The notes: generated by a model from the sequence alone, not told the origin. Shown: positions 45,131 through 54,666, numbered from the stretch's first letter. The stretch is DNA of 64,000 bases from CAYSGX01 sp964518215 (GCA_964518215.1 CAZFFP010000006.1:14600-78599), one strand, 5' to 3'. Numbers and translations: made by a program.

Positions 45131-46225
45131 TTAATGATGTTCATGTTCGGCTACAGCCGCGCCTATAAAAAGAGCAGAGAGCAACGTGAATATATATGCC
45201 TGCAAAAACGCAACCAGCAACTCCAAACAATTCATAAAAAGCGCAAACGCCAACGAAACAGGAGCTACCGCCAAACTTTGAAACATGAAAATGAGCGAAA
45301 TCAAACTTAAAATCAGAATGTGTCCGGCAGTGATGTTGGCAAACAAACGCATCATGAGTGCAAAGGGCTTGGTGAGCACACCAATAAGTTCGATGGGCGC
45401 TAAAATAAGACGCACCGGAATGGGGACACCTGGCATCCATAACATATGCATCCAGTAATCTTTGGTGCCGTTTACGTTGGTAATAATTAATGTAAAAACT
45501 GCTAACACCAATGTGAAGCCGATATTTCCTGTGAGATTTGAACCACCGGGGAAGAATGGAACTAAACCTAAAAGATTGTTAATAAGAATAAAGAAAAATA
45601 CCGTAAGTAAATACGGCATAAATCGGGCATATTTTTGCTCGCCAATATTAGGCAAAGCAATATCATCTCTAATGAATAACACGACAGGCTCTAAAAAAGC
45701 ACCCAAGCCTTTAGGAACAACGTTTCTTTTATAAGAATTGGCCATTACGGTAAACATCAACAACAAAATGAGAATGGAAAGGAACATAGATGCCACATTT
45801 CGGGTAATAGAAAAATCGAGTGGTATAGCATTGGTGGCGTGGTGTTCATCATCGAAACTTACATAATTGCCTTTTTCATCGGGAGTTTCGTTGGCGTAAT
45901 AAATTTTTTCATGAAATTTCACCAACCTTTCGCCACCGGCTTCTACCAATACTTTTCCGGCATCGTCATGTTCAAATTTTCCGGAGGAAAAAACCTTTAA
46001 TCCGCTGTTAGTATATAATATTATGGGCAAAGGAAGCGAAATGGAATGCCCACCAATGTCGGCAATATGCCAATCATGGGCATCGGCAATATGGTGCATA
46101 ATGAAAGGCACCACATCAAAAGATTTTTCATCGGCATCGGAACCGCCTGCTGCAAACAAGGGCAAAATGCCCGAAAAAGCTAATAAAACCGAAAGAAAAA
46201 GAGACTTGAGAAATGAAGAACGCAC
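45131..46225 (-). CDS. atpB: ATP synthase a subunit
   Basis: Proton-channel stator subunit. It has the extended Bacteroidota form: a signal-peptide-like N-terminus (LFLSVLLAFSGILPLFA), an extra periplasmic domain of about 110 residues (HHIADAHDWHIADIGGHSIS), then the membrane core with NLLGLVPFFPGG, LAPIELIGVLTKPFALMMRL (essential arginine in MMRL) and a C-terminal histidine-rich tail. I place the start at the GTG at 46225 (MRSSFLKSLFLSVLL), not the TTG at 46294, because a full promoter lies between them at 46251-46281. This gives 364 residues. It is the first gene of the operon. Confidence 0.95.
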   Translation of the reverse strand: MRSSFLKSLFLSVLLAFSGILPLFAAGGSDADEKSFDVVPFIMHHIADAHDWHIADIGGHSISLPLPIILYTNSGLKVFSSGKFEHDDAGKVLVEAGGERLVKFHEKIYYANETPDEKGNYVSFDDEHHATNAIPLDFSITRNVASMFLSILILLLMFTVMANSYKRNVVPKGLGAFLEPVVLFIRDDIALPNIGEQKYARFMPYLLTVFFFILINNLLGLVPFFPGGSNLTGNIGFTLVLAVFTLIITNVNGTKDYWMHMLWMPGVPIPVRLILAPIELIGVLTKPFALMMRLFANITAGHILILSLISLIFMFQSLAVAPVSLAFALFMNCLELLVAFLQAYIFTLLSALFIGAAVAEHEHH

Positions 46226-46250
46226 TGCAGGAGGTTTTAAAATTGCGGTG

Positions 46251-46281
46251 CAAAAGTAGATGTTTTTAATGGAACCGCAAA
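46251..46281 (-). promoter_or_regulatory. Promoter of the atp operon
   Basis: On the minus strand TTTG (complement of 46278-46281), 19 bp, then TACTTTTG (complement of 46251-46258) is an exact match to the Bacteroidota consensus TTTG-N19-TAnnTTTG. The box lies about 25 nt before the GTG proposed for atpB and directly downstream of the terminator of the preceding gene. Confidence 0.85.
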
Positions 46282-46295
46282 CGAATGTCGGCAAT

Positions 46296-46330
46296 TTAAA
46301 AAAGAACGCCCCTGCCAGAAGGCAGAGGCG
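46296..46330 (-). terminator. Terminator of the zinc-peptidase gene
   Basis: On the minus strand a 10-bp stem CGCCTCTGCC/GGCAGGGGCG (one T-G pair, loop TTCT, 46307-46330) is followed by TTCTTTTTT. It separates the peptidase gene from the atp promoter. Confidence 0.88.
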
Positions 46331-46360
46331 AAAATATAGTTTAATGGGGGCAGGCGCGGC

Positions 46361-47035
46361 TTAATCTCTTCTTCCCAGAAATATACTGATGTAATAAAGC
46401 AGGGTTACCAATGAACCAATGGCAGCCACCACATAGGTTCTGGCAGCCCATCTTAAAGCGTCCTGTGCTTGTTCGTGCTCGGTATTATAGGTAATGCCCG
46501 CACGATTCAGCCAAACCAAAGCACGATTAGATGCATCATACTCCACCGGAAGTGTAACAAAACTGAAAATTGTAGTCATGGCAAACATCACAATGCCTGC
46601 TAAAAGCAAATAAGGAAAAGTATTGATGAGCAAAATACCGCCAATCAAAACCCAGGTAAGCCAACGCGAAGCGAAACTCACCACCGGAACTAATTTAGAG
46701 CGCATACCCAGCCATGCATAAGCATCGGCATGTTGCACGGCATGTCCGCACTCGTGTGCCGAAACAGCCGCTGCTGCTACACTCACACCATGATAAACTT
46801 CTGGGCTGAGGTTTACTGTTTTATCTGCGGGGTTGTAATGGTCCGTCAGGAAGCCATCAACCGAAGTAATTTTCACATCATAAATGCCGTGGTCGTGCAG
46901 CATTTTTTCGGCTACTTCTTTTCCGGTCATGCCGCTGATGAGGCGGGCTTCCGAATACTCACTAAACTTACTTTTCAGGCGGTAACTAACAAACCAGCTT
47001 GCCGCCATAATTCCAATCATAATTACCCAAATCAT
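46361..47035 (-). CDS. Membrane zinc metallopeptidase, YugP family
   Basis: A 224-residue integral membrane protein. The zinc-binding motif HECGH occupies residues 94-98 in AAAVSAHECGHAVQHADAYA, preceded by the amphipathic DHYNPADKTVNLSPEVYHG typical of YugP. Hydrophobic segments are near 2-17, 118-150 and 195-218. YugP-like peptidases are widespread and poorly characterised. It is monocistronic: its own terminator lies 31 bp downstream, before the atp promoter. Confidence 0.95.
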   Translation of the reverse strand: MIWVIMIGIMAASWFVSYRLKSKFSEYSEARLISGMTGKEVAEKMLHDHGIYDVKITSVDGFLTDHYNPADKTVNLSPEVYHGVSVAAAAVSAHECGHAVQHADAYAWLGMRSKLVPVVSFASRWLTWVLIGGILLINTFPYLLLAGIVMFAMTTIFSFVTLPVEYDASNRALVWLNRAGITYNTEHEQAQDALRWAARTYVVAAIGSLVTLLYYISIFLGRRD

Positions 47036-47190
47036 AGTGTTTCGTTTTTTAGTGTTTTAAATTTTATGGTTCTAAAGTTATAGTGTTGCAAGGTTGGAAA
47101 GTGCGTTTTGATTTAAACTTTACAACTTTTTAACCTTACAACGATTTTTTCGGAATGCAGTCTTTATTACAAAATATGTGCCCCGAAAGT

Positions 47191-48204
47191 TCAAGCGGCT
47201 ATTTGTGCCGATTGATAAACTTCTTCATCGGTATAAACTGACTTAATGTCATGCAATACTGCCTTCAATTCTTCAATATTATCGAAACTTACAAGTTTCT
47301 GACGATAAGGTTTAATGTTAGGGAAACCTCTGAAATAATTGGTGTAATGCCTTCGCATTTCCAATACGCCCAACTTGTCGCCTTTCCATTTTATAGAAAA
47401 AAGTAAATGCTCCAGACAAGCTTCCACTCTTTCATTTACTGAAGGAGGGGCAAGCATCTCGCCTGTTTTCAGATAATGTTTTATTTCATTGAAAATCCAC
47501 GGATAGCCTATGGACGCTCTGCCAACCATAATACCATCTACACCATATCGGTCGCGGAGTATTTGAGCTTTTTGAGGGCTGTCCACATCACCATTGCCAA
47601 ATATGGGAATTTTGATACGCGGATTTTCTTTGATGCGCCCAATCAAAGTCCAGTCGGCTTCGCCTTTATACATCTGCACGCGCGTTCTGCCATGAACAGA
47701 CAGCGCCTGAATACCAATATCCTGCAATCTTTCTGCTACTTCTTCCACGTTTTTAGTGTTATCGTCCCAACCCAAACGGGTTTTTACGGTTACGGGCAAA
47801 TGAGTGACTTTCACAATTTCAGAAGTCATTTGCACCATCTTGGGAATATCTCTGAGCAATGCCGCACCGGCACCTTTACATGCCACCTGCTTCACGGGAC
47901 AACCGTAGTTGATGTCTATTAAATCAGGATGAGCTTGTGTGGCAATAATGGCAGCTTCTTTCATACTTTCTATTTCGCTGCCAAAAATTTGAATACCGAT
48001 AGGTCGCTCATATTCAAATATGTCTAACTTCTGCCTGCTTTTCACGGCATCTCTTATCAGTCCTTCGGAAGAGATAAATTCTGTAAACATCAAATCGGCT
48101 CCGTGTTTTTTGCACAGGGCACGAAAAGGCGGATCGCTCACATCTTCCATGGGAGCAAGCAGCAGCGGAAATTCGCCTAATGATATGTTGCTGATTTTGA
48201 CCAT
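47191..48204 (-). CDS. dusB: tRNA-dihydrouridine synthase (DusB-like)
   Basis: A flavin enzyme that reduces uridines in the tRNA D-loop. It is 337 residues from the ATG at 48204 (MVKISNISLGEFPLLLAPME). FMN and catalytic motifs are FTEFISSEGLIRD, DINYGCPVKQVACKGAGAAL with the catalytic cysteine, VKTRLGWDD, LSVHGRTRVQMYKGEADW and FGNGDVDSP. The 23 codons of upstream frame (to 48273) are rejected: they lack family similarity, and an exact TAnnTTTG box (complement of 48254-48261) lies within them. Assignment to the DusB branch rests on general similarity. Confidence 0.94.
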   Translation of the reverse strand: MVKISNISLGEFPLLLAPMEDVSDPPFRALCKKHGADLMFTEFISSEGLIRDAVKSRQKLDIFEYERPIGIQIFGSEIESMKEAAIIATQAHPDLIDINYGCPVKQVACKGAGAALLRDIPKMVQMTSEIVKVTHLPVTVKTRLGWDDNTKNVEEVAERLQDIGIQALSVHGRTRVQMYKGEADWTLIGRIKENPRIKIPIFGNGDVDSPQKAQILRDRYGVDGIMVGRASIGYPWIFNEIKHYLKTGEMLAPPSVNERVEACLEHLLFSIKWKGDKLGVLEMRRHYTNYFRGFPNIKPYRQKLVSFDNIEELKAVLHDIKSVYTDEEVYQSAQIAA

Positions 48205-48360
48205 GCTGGTTTTAGTGCTTAGTTTGTGGGCTTTCTCAATTTTAAATCCGGTGCAAAAATAAGGTTTTTGCAAAAGGCAATTTTCAGGCTATGAGGCCCT
48301 AACTAATTTTAGCACGACAAATAGCTTTTATAACACAAAAATGAAAATGCCGATAAAGCA

Positions 48361-49170
48361 TTAATTTTTCATCAGCCTTTTAGAATACATTCCTTTTTCA
48401 GTAGCAATATTTATAATAAAAATTCCCGGAGGCAATGAAGCTATATTCAGCGTATTGTCTGAAATTTCATTTTTAAGTATTGACTGCCCAAGCATATTGA
48501 ATATTTCAGCGTAATGAATTTGCTCATCAGGAATTTCAATTCTTACTATATCGCTCGATGGATTGGGATAAAGCGCAAAATCTTTTTTGCTGAAGTTGTT
48601 GGCGCTTGAAGTTGCTCCTTCATCATATACCAAATTCAAGACCGGTGCAAATTCGGGGTCGGAAGCATCATTGAAAGTGATTTTTCCACCCGTGAATCCG
48701 GGAGCACTGACATGAAATTGAATGGTTGAATTGCTTGTGATAAATGGTAAAACAGATTCGGGCAAATCTAATCTTATCCAATGCCCATTTCCGTTGTTAG
48801 AGCCAAACAAACAAGGATTGCCGGAGGCATCGCCCACTTCAGCATAGTCAGCCGCTTCAATATCTGCTGAAGTGCCAAAATTCCCATTTTTTATTTTCAC
48901 CTGTAAATTGCCGCTAATGGGATTTGAACCGATTAAAGCTGTTCTTCTCAAAAAAATAGAGGCTTTTGAAATGCCTGTGTCTGCCATTGTGGTGGTGTTA
49001 AACGTTAATGCAGCGGCAAACAACTCTCCATTATCTTCCCCTATTTGAATATTGCCCGAAACATTTCCCTGAGACGAAACAGAGCCAGTGCCGCTGCTAT
49101 TTTCAGAAAGCAAATACAAATCGTCCATCAAAAATTTATGATAAAACTTTCTGGTTTGGTATTCCACCAT
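48361..49170 (-). pseudogene. 3' part of interrupted SGNH hydrolase gene: beta domain plus T9SS sorting domain
   Basis: A 269-residue frame in the same phase as the upstream hydrolase frame and separated from it only by a TAA codon (49183-49185) and four codons (GYED). It begins with what looks like the last helix of the SGNH domain (MVEYQTRKFYHKFLMDD), then a beta-rich domain of about 170 residues (TGISKASIFLRRTALIGSNP, GHWIRLDLPESVLPF), and ends with a type A T9SS domain (FALYPNPSSDIVRIEIP to EKGMYSKRLMKN). It has no signal peptide of its own, so it could not be exported if translated separately. I read it as the severed C-terminal half of one gene. Confidence 0.82.
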
Positions 49171-49182
49171 GTCTTCATAACC

Positions 49183-50001
49183 TTATGCAGAAAGATGAAA
49201 ACAATCTTTGGTCAGAAAATAATCGCGCATGGAGTTTTGTGGTGAAGGGTAATCGGGCATGCCAGCCGGAAGCGGAACGGTTCCCGCTGCATAACTTCCT
49301 CCCGGGGCTATACCCAAGGGTGTGTTTTGACCGAAAGTGTATTGCATTAAGCCGGTAGCATTGATGAAATCAACTTGCGGGTCGGTGGCGCAATAGGCTT
49401 CGACCTGAGCAGAAAAATCATTGAGAATGGTGTTCAATTCTAAAAATGTAGGAAATTCCATTCTTTGCCAATTGCTGTAGAACGGATGATTATTTCCCAG
49501 AAATGAAGTTTGAATGACTTCTCCGAAATTAGGATACACATAACCGCTCCAAAGAATTCGAATGCCGGGACGCACGCTTTTTATGTAGTCAATCAGTTCG
49601 AGCAAGCGGGCAGAAACTTCATTACGCAAAGAATCTGTTTGCGCCTGAGAAAAACTCACTTTCCAATTGCCTAAAACATCATTGCCCCCAATACTCAAAT
49701 GCACTACTTCAATAGAAGGATTTTCTAAAATCTGAAGAACCATTTCCTCTTGCTTTTCAGGCTTAAGAAAATCGGTGGTTTTTGCTCCGTTTTCAGAGAG
49801 CGTCAAATTGGTCAAATACCGATAATTGGAAAAGCCCCATTTTCTGAAAACATTGTTGATGGTTTGGTCTGCATTCATAAAAAAAGCCCAACTGTCGCCC
49901 ACCAAAAGCACTTTAGGTCCGGGGGTTTCGTTGCATTGAGCAAATGATTTCTGATAGAAAAAGAAAACGGTTGAGAGAATAATAATGGCGGTTCTTAACA
50001 T
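49183..50001 (-). CDS. SGNH/GDSL-type hydrolase, 5' part of a gene interrupted by an in-frame TAA
   Basis: 272 codons with a signal peptide (MLRTAIIILSTVFFFYQKSF, cleavage after AQ). SGNH blocks are block I VLLVGDSWAF with S37, block III LSIGGNDVLG and block V DCFHLSA with D266 and H269. The frame then stops at TAA (49183-49185) three codons after the catalytic histidine's Leu-Ser-Ala, exactly where homologous domains continue with a Gly-Tyr and a final helix. The same frame resumes as GYEDMVEYQTRKFYHK. The triad survives, but the last helix and the T9SS sorting domain are cut off. A single base change (for example AAA or GAA to TAA), a sequencing error, or readthrough would explain it. The intact gene would span 48361-50001. 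Confidence 0.85.
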   Translation of the reverse strand: MLRTAIIILSTVFFFYQKSFAQCNETPGPKVLLVGDSWAFFMNADQTINNVFRKWGFSNYRYLTNLTLSENGAKTTDFLKPEKQEEMVLQILENPSIEVVHLSIGGNDVLGNWKVSFSQAQTDSLRNEVSARLLELIDYIKSVRPGIRILWSGYVYPNFGEVIQTSFLGNNHPFYSNWQRMEFPTFLELNTILNDFSAQVEAYCATDPQVDFINATGLMQYTFGQNTPLGIAPGGSYAAGTVPLPAGMPDYPSPQNSMRDYFLTKDCFHLSA

Positions 50002-50217
50002 GCCTGCTGTAAATTTTAGTTAATGAATAGAATAAAAATTTTGTTGGTTTGTTTTTTTGAAGATAGGAAAAATCCTTTTGCCAAGCTTGTTTGTATTCGC
50101 ATAAATGAAGGCTTGCGATTTAAGAAACGAAGGGTTTTGTTTGAAGTTTAACATTTTATGAAGGTTAATATTCCGTAACTTTATGCCTTTGCGCAACCAC
50201 CAAAATAAGATTCGGCA

Positions 50218-53200
50218 ATGAGAAAAATTTTTAGTGTTTTGTTACTGCTTTCAGCAGTATTATTCTTTCCTTTCGCAAACGTTTTTTCACAATCGCCCAC
50301 CTGCAACATTAACCAGATAATTCAGGCATTTACCAATGCCGGATACACGCAGTTGAATGTGCAGGGACAGCCGTGCAGCATATATTTCTACAACAACAGC
50401 AACCAATCTGCGAGTGCCGCACAATCATCAGCACAGGCATTGGGCGCCAACTTAGTTTCCATACAAAGTCAGGCTGAAAACGATGCTATTGTAACGGCAT
50501 TATTGGCGGCAGGCATTCCTTCTAATGCGGTGGTTTGGATTGGTGGCAGATTTACAACCGCTGCTCATGGAGCTACTGATTTTTCATGGTACGATGGCTC
50601 TCCGGTAACCTTTACCAATTGGAATGCAGGCGAACCAAATAACAATAGTGGAGGAGTTGGAAACGAAGACTGTATTAATCTTCAATTAAACAATGGGTTC
50701 TGGAACGATTTGGTATGTGATGCCCAACCAATAGGATTAGGACCAACAGGTCCTTCGGTAATAAAAGTAAATCTTTGCCCTGAAGTAAGCGTAACCGGTG
50801 GAGGGCAACCCATATGCACCGGAGGACAAGCTACGCTTAATGCTACTACACTATTTGGTTCTACCCCTTATCAGTATGCGTGGTTTGAATTTCCCAATAC
50901 AACTCCTATCGGAACCGGACCTACGTTTACGCCTACAGTAAACAACAATACTATTTTTGTTGCCGGAGTTCAGGACAGATACGGCTGCACAGATACGGCA
51001 CACGTTGCTATTGCTACACAAAACTGCACCGTTCCTTTGGGTTGCGATTTAACCGCCATTCGTCAGGCATATCAGAATGCAGGTTATGCCGAATTGAACG
51101 TTCAGGGACAACCTTGCGCGCTTTATTTCTACAATACTCAAAACCAAAGCGCCACTGCCGCACAGAATGCTGCTCAAACATTGGGCGCGAATTTGGTTTC
51201 TATCGAAAGTCAGGCTGAAAATGATGCCCTTCAGCAAGCGCTCATACAAGCCGGGTTTTCAAATGCCGTGGTATGGATTGGCGGGCGCTTTACTACTGCC
51301 GCGCACGGGCCCAATGATTTTACCTGGTATGACGGCTCGCCTGTAGGATACACCAACTGGAATCCGGGAGAACCTAATAATAACAGTGGGGGCGTAGGTC
51401 CTGAAAATTGCATTCAAATGGTGGTGAACAGCGGCAGATGGAACGATTTGGTGTGCGATGCGCAACCCTTGGGCTTGGGTCCTCGCGGCACTTCGGTTAT
51501 TAAAGTGAATTTGTGTCCCGAAATCACCGTTACGGGCGATGGGCAAAGCGTATGTCCGGGCGACCCCGCACAACTTTCGGCAACAGCAATTTTAGGCTCC
51601 ACACCATATTCGTTTACTTGGGATAACGGAGGCGGAAGCGGAGCTAGTGTTACTGTGAATCCAAGTGTAACAACCAATTATACGGCTACAGTTACTGACA
51701 GGTGGGGCTGTCAGGCTACTCAACCCGCAACGGTAAATATTGACCCGAACTGTGCGCAGCCCATTTGCGATATTCAAGCAGTCAGAAATGCTTTTCAAGG
51801 AGCAGGCTACACCGAAATGCTCACCTGCAATAACCTCGACCCATGTTTCATGTATTTTCTGAATCCGAATAATTTAGACGGAACCACAGCTCAGACTGCT
51901 GCACAGGCACTGGGGGCTAATCTAGCTTCCATTAATAATGCCACCGAAAATCAGTGCCTGAGGGACTGGCTGGCAAACAACGGCTTTAGCGCCAACGATT
52001 ATGTAATGATAGGTTTGAATGATATAGATGTAGAAGGAACTTTCGTTTGGTATGACCAAAGTCCGGTTACATACACCAACTGGGATAACGGTGAGCCGAA
52101 CAATTCAGGAGGTAATGAAGATTGTGTTCAGTTAAGAATCAACAGCGGATTATGGAACGATATTCCATGCAATTTCCCCAATTCCGGCTCCATCATTAAG
52201 GTCAATCTTTGTCCGCAAATAACCCCTTCACCCAATCAAACAATTTGCCTGGGAGAAACCACTCAAATTTCTGCCAACACTATTTTGGGTTCCACACCCT
52301 ACACATATTCATGGGATAATAATGCGGGTTCCAATGCTTCAGCATCTGTTTCGCCAACAGCCAACACCACCTACTCTGTTACTGTTACCGACCGTTACAG
52401 TTGCACGGCTACTTCAAGCACCAATATTACAGTTGACCCTAATTGCACGCCTCCCACCTGCGATATTCAAGCTATCAGAGACGCTTTCACCGCAGCTACG
52501 GGTTATGTAGAATTGAATGTTACAGGTCAGGATTGCAGTATGTATTTTGTTAACACCCGCTCGCAAAGTTCGCTTCTAAGCCAACAGCAGGCACAGCAGT
52601 TGGGAGCCAATATGGTTTTCTTTAATGATGAAGCTGAAAATATTGCGGTCATCAATGCCATCAACAATTCACCCTATGCCGGACAAACCATTTGGATAGG
52701 AGTGAACAGAACCGGAACTGCACAGCCAACATTTTACGCATTAGATGGTACTACCGGACCTTTCAATCCCGGACCAGCTACTTCGGGCTTATGGCAAAAC
52801 TGGGCGCCCGGAGAGCCGAATAATAATGGCTATCAGGATTGTTTTGGCGGATGCGGTTTCATCGGGTGTGATAGCTATCGTTGTAATAATGGCGAACAAT
52901 GTGTACAAGTATATGCAGACGGAAGGTGGAACGATTTGCCCTGCAACCGCAGCAGTATTTCAATTGTAGAAGTAAATCTTTGCCCTCAGATTACTGTCGT
53001 AATTCCACAAACCATTTGTTCGGGACAAACGGTGCAGTTAGAAGCTACAACCTTGTTAGGTTCCACGCCCTATGGCTATCAGTGGTCTACCAACGAAAAC
53101 ACTGCCATAATCTCTGTTACACCAAGCGCCACTACCAACTACACAGTTACGGTTACCGACCGTTATCAGTGCTCTACTGACACAGTAGTAACCGTAGAGG

Positions 53201-54666
53201 TGAATGCTGCCGTTACCACCGATTTCACTGCCACCTCTCCGATTTGTTTCAATGAAACTTCAACCATCACTTACACCGGCACTACTCCACTCGGCTCTAT
53301 TTTCAATTGGAATTTTGACGGAGGAACTATTATAAGCGGCAGCAATGAAGGTCCTTATCAAATTTCTTGGGCAACACCCGGGGTAAAAAATATTTCTTTA
53401 GATATTGATGCACCTCCCGGCTCTTGTGCCGGAACACCCACCACAATTCAAGTTACTGTATCACCTGAACTTCCGTGGGACCCTATAGTGGGCAGCGATG
53501 CTCAGGTTTGTGCAGGCGAAACCATTACTTTAACCGCTTCAGCCGGCTTTGCAAACTACGAATGGAGTAATGGCGCAAACGGGCAATCACTCACGGTTAC
53601 CACAACAGGTAACTACCGTGTTACCGCCACCGATGCCAATGGCTGCGAGTATGTCTCGAACACCGTCAATATTGTAGTGCACGATAAGCCTGTTTTAACT
53701 TTAGATAATCTCGAAAACGTATCCTGTTTCGACTTAACCGATGGTAGTGCCACATTCGCTGCGACAGGCGGAATATCTCCTTATCAATATGTATTGGAGC
53801 CGGGAATTTTTCTAACCGGAAATACTGCCCCAAACCTTGCTCCGGGTAATTACACAGTTATAGTTTTTGATGCACTTCAGTGCAACGACACTGTTGATTT
53901 CATCATTACTGAACCAGCGGCACCATTGAGCATTAATTTACTGTTGTTGCAAAACGCTATTTGTCATGGCGATGCCAATGGTATTATTCAACTGGAAGCC
54001 CTTGGCGGAACATCAGACTATACATTTGTATGGTCGAACGGGCGCACAGGAGCATCGGTTACTGATTTTTCGAATGGCACTTATACGGTAACCGCCATTG
54101 ATGCCAATGGTTGTACCGTTGAAGAAACCTACACCATTACTCACCCCGATCCCATTTTGGTTACAGTTCCTTCAAATTATGAAGTATTGCTGGGCAAGTC
54201 AGTAGTGCTAACTGCCGAAACTGGCGATAACCCGCTTTATGCTTTCGAGTGGAAACCTGATTATAATCTGAACGACCCATCTATATTGCAGCCAACCGCA
54301 ACACCTTATCTAACTACTACTTATGTAGTAACCGTTCGTGATGAAAATGATTGCACAGGAACCGATACCACCACAGTTAACGTGTTGGATAGCATTATCA
54401 TTTACATTCCGAATATTTTCTCGCCCAACAATGATGGGATTAACGACCAGTTTCTGGTTTATGCCAATGCAGTGAAAAATTTCTATATGATTATTTATGA
54501 TCGTTGGGGCGAAAAAGTATTTGAATCGGAAGACATTTTCCAGCCCTGGGACGGCAACTACAAGGGCAAACTTGCCCCCGAAGGAGTTTATGTATATCAT
54601 ATCCGTTTCACTTTCCTGAATCAGACACAACAAAAACGAAGCGGAAGTATTACGTTGGTGAGGTGA
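50218..54666 (+). CDS. Giant surface protein with four C-type lectin domains, SprB-like repeats and gliding-motility type C-terminus
   Basis: 1482 residues. The signal peptide ends ANVFSQ (about residue 25). Four C-type lectin-like domains follow, each opening with a Cys-x-x-(I/L)-x-x-(I/V)-x-x-A(F/Y) helix and each carrying the Ca/sugar motif EPN and the WND motif (GEPNNNSGGVGNEDC, GEPNNNSGGVGPENC, GEPNNSGGNEDC, GEPNNNGYQDC). An Ig-like linker of about 75 residues (TILGSTPYxYxWDN-VTVTDRYxC) separates them. Then come a PKD-like module, an Ig-like module, two SprB-type repeats (VSCFDLTDGSATFAATGG, AICHGDANGIIQLEALGG) and a type B gliding-motility-associated C-terminal domain (YIPNIFSPNNDGINDQFLVY, IYDRWGEKVFES). 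EPN in C-type lectins usually goes with mannose-type ligands. It is a predicted T9SS-exported adhesin. Confidence 0.94.
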   Translation: MRKIFSVLLLLSAVLFFPFANVFSQSPTCNINQIIQAFTNAGYTQLNVQGQPCSIYFYNNSNQSASAAQSSAQALGANLVSIQSQAENDAIVTALLAAGIPSNAVVWIGGRFTTAAHGATDFSWYDGSPVTFTNWNAGEPNNNSGGVGNEDCINLQLNNGFWNDLVCDAQPIGLGPTGPSVIKVNLCPEVSVTGGGQPICTGGQATLNATTLFGSTPYQYAWFEFPNTTPIGTGPTFTPTVNNNTIFVAGVQDRYGCTDTAHVAIATQNCTVPLGCDLTAIRQAYQNAGYAELNVQGQPCALYFYNTQNQSATAAQNAAQTLGANLVSIESQAENDALQQALIQAGFSNAVVWIGGRFTTAAHGPNDFTWYDGSPVGYTNWNPGEPNNNSGGVGPENCIQMVVNSGRWNDLVCDAQPLGLGPRGTSVIKVNLCPEITVTGDGQSVCPGDPAQLSATAILGSTPYSFTWDNGGGSGASVTVNPSVTTNYTATVTDRWGCQATQPATVNIDPNCAQPICDIQAVRNAFQGAGYTEMLTCNNLDPCFMYFLNPNNLDGTTAQTAAQALGANLASINNATENQCLRDWLANNGFSANDYVMIGLNDIDVEGTFVWYDQSPVTYTNWDNGEPNNSGGNEDCVQLRINSGLWNDIPCNFPNSGSIIKVNLCPQITPSPNQTICLGETTQISANTILGSTPYTYSWDNNAGSNASASVSPTANTTYSVTVTDRYSCTATSSTNITVDPNCTPPTCDIQAIRDAFTAATGYVELNVTGQDCSMYFVNTRSQSSLLSQQQAQQLGANMVFFNDEAENIAVINAINNSPYAGQTIWIGVNRTGTAQPTFYALDGTTGPFNPGPATSGLWQNWAPGEPNNNGYQDCFGGCGFIGCDSYRCNNGEQCVQVYADGRWNDLPCNRSSISIVEVNLCPQITVVIPQTICSGQTVQLEATTLLGSTPYGYQWSTNENTAIISVTPSATTNYTVTVTDRYQCSTDTVVTVEVNAAVTTDFTATSPICFNETSTITYTGTTPLGSIFNWNFDGGTIISGSNEGPYQISWATPGVKNISLDIDAPPGSCAGTPTTIQVTVSPELPWDPIVGSDAQVCAGETITLTASAGFANYEWSNGANGQSLTVTTTGNYRVTATDANGCEYVSNTVNIVVHDKPVLTLDNLENVSCFDLTDGSATFAATGGISPYQYVLEPGIFLTGNTAPNLAPGNYTVIVFDALQCNDTVDFIITEPAAPLSINLLLLQNAICHGDANGIIQLEALGGTSDYTFVWSNGRTGASVTDFSNGTYTVTAIDANGCTVEETYTITHPDPILVTVPSNYEVLLGKSVVLTAETGDNPLYAFEWKPDYNLNDPSILQPTATPYLTTTYVVTVRDENDCTGTDTTTVNVLDSIIIYIPNIFSPNNDGINDQFLVYANAVKNFYMIIYDRWGEKVFESEDIFQPWDGNYKGKLAPEGVYVYHIRFTFLNQTQQKRSGSITLVR

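Noticed and set aside
45094..45144. N-terminal 17-codon extension of atpE
   Set aside because: It overlaps atpB and has no similarity to c subunits; the ATG at 45093 gives the standard N-terminus.
1634..49185. UUA-anticodon tRNA remnant as an ochre suppressor that rescues the TAA in the SGNH gene
   Set aside because: The tRNA's acceptor, D-stem and anticodon stem do not pair, and TAA is the normal stop of many genes in the window, so a suppressor would be harmful. The coincidence is noted only.
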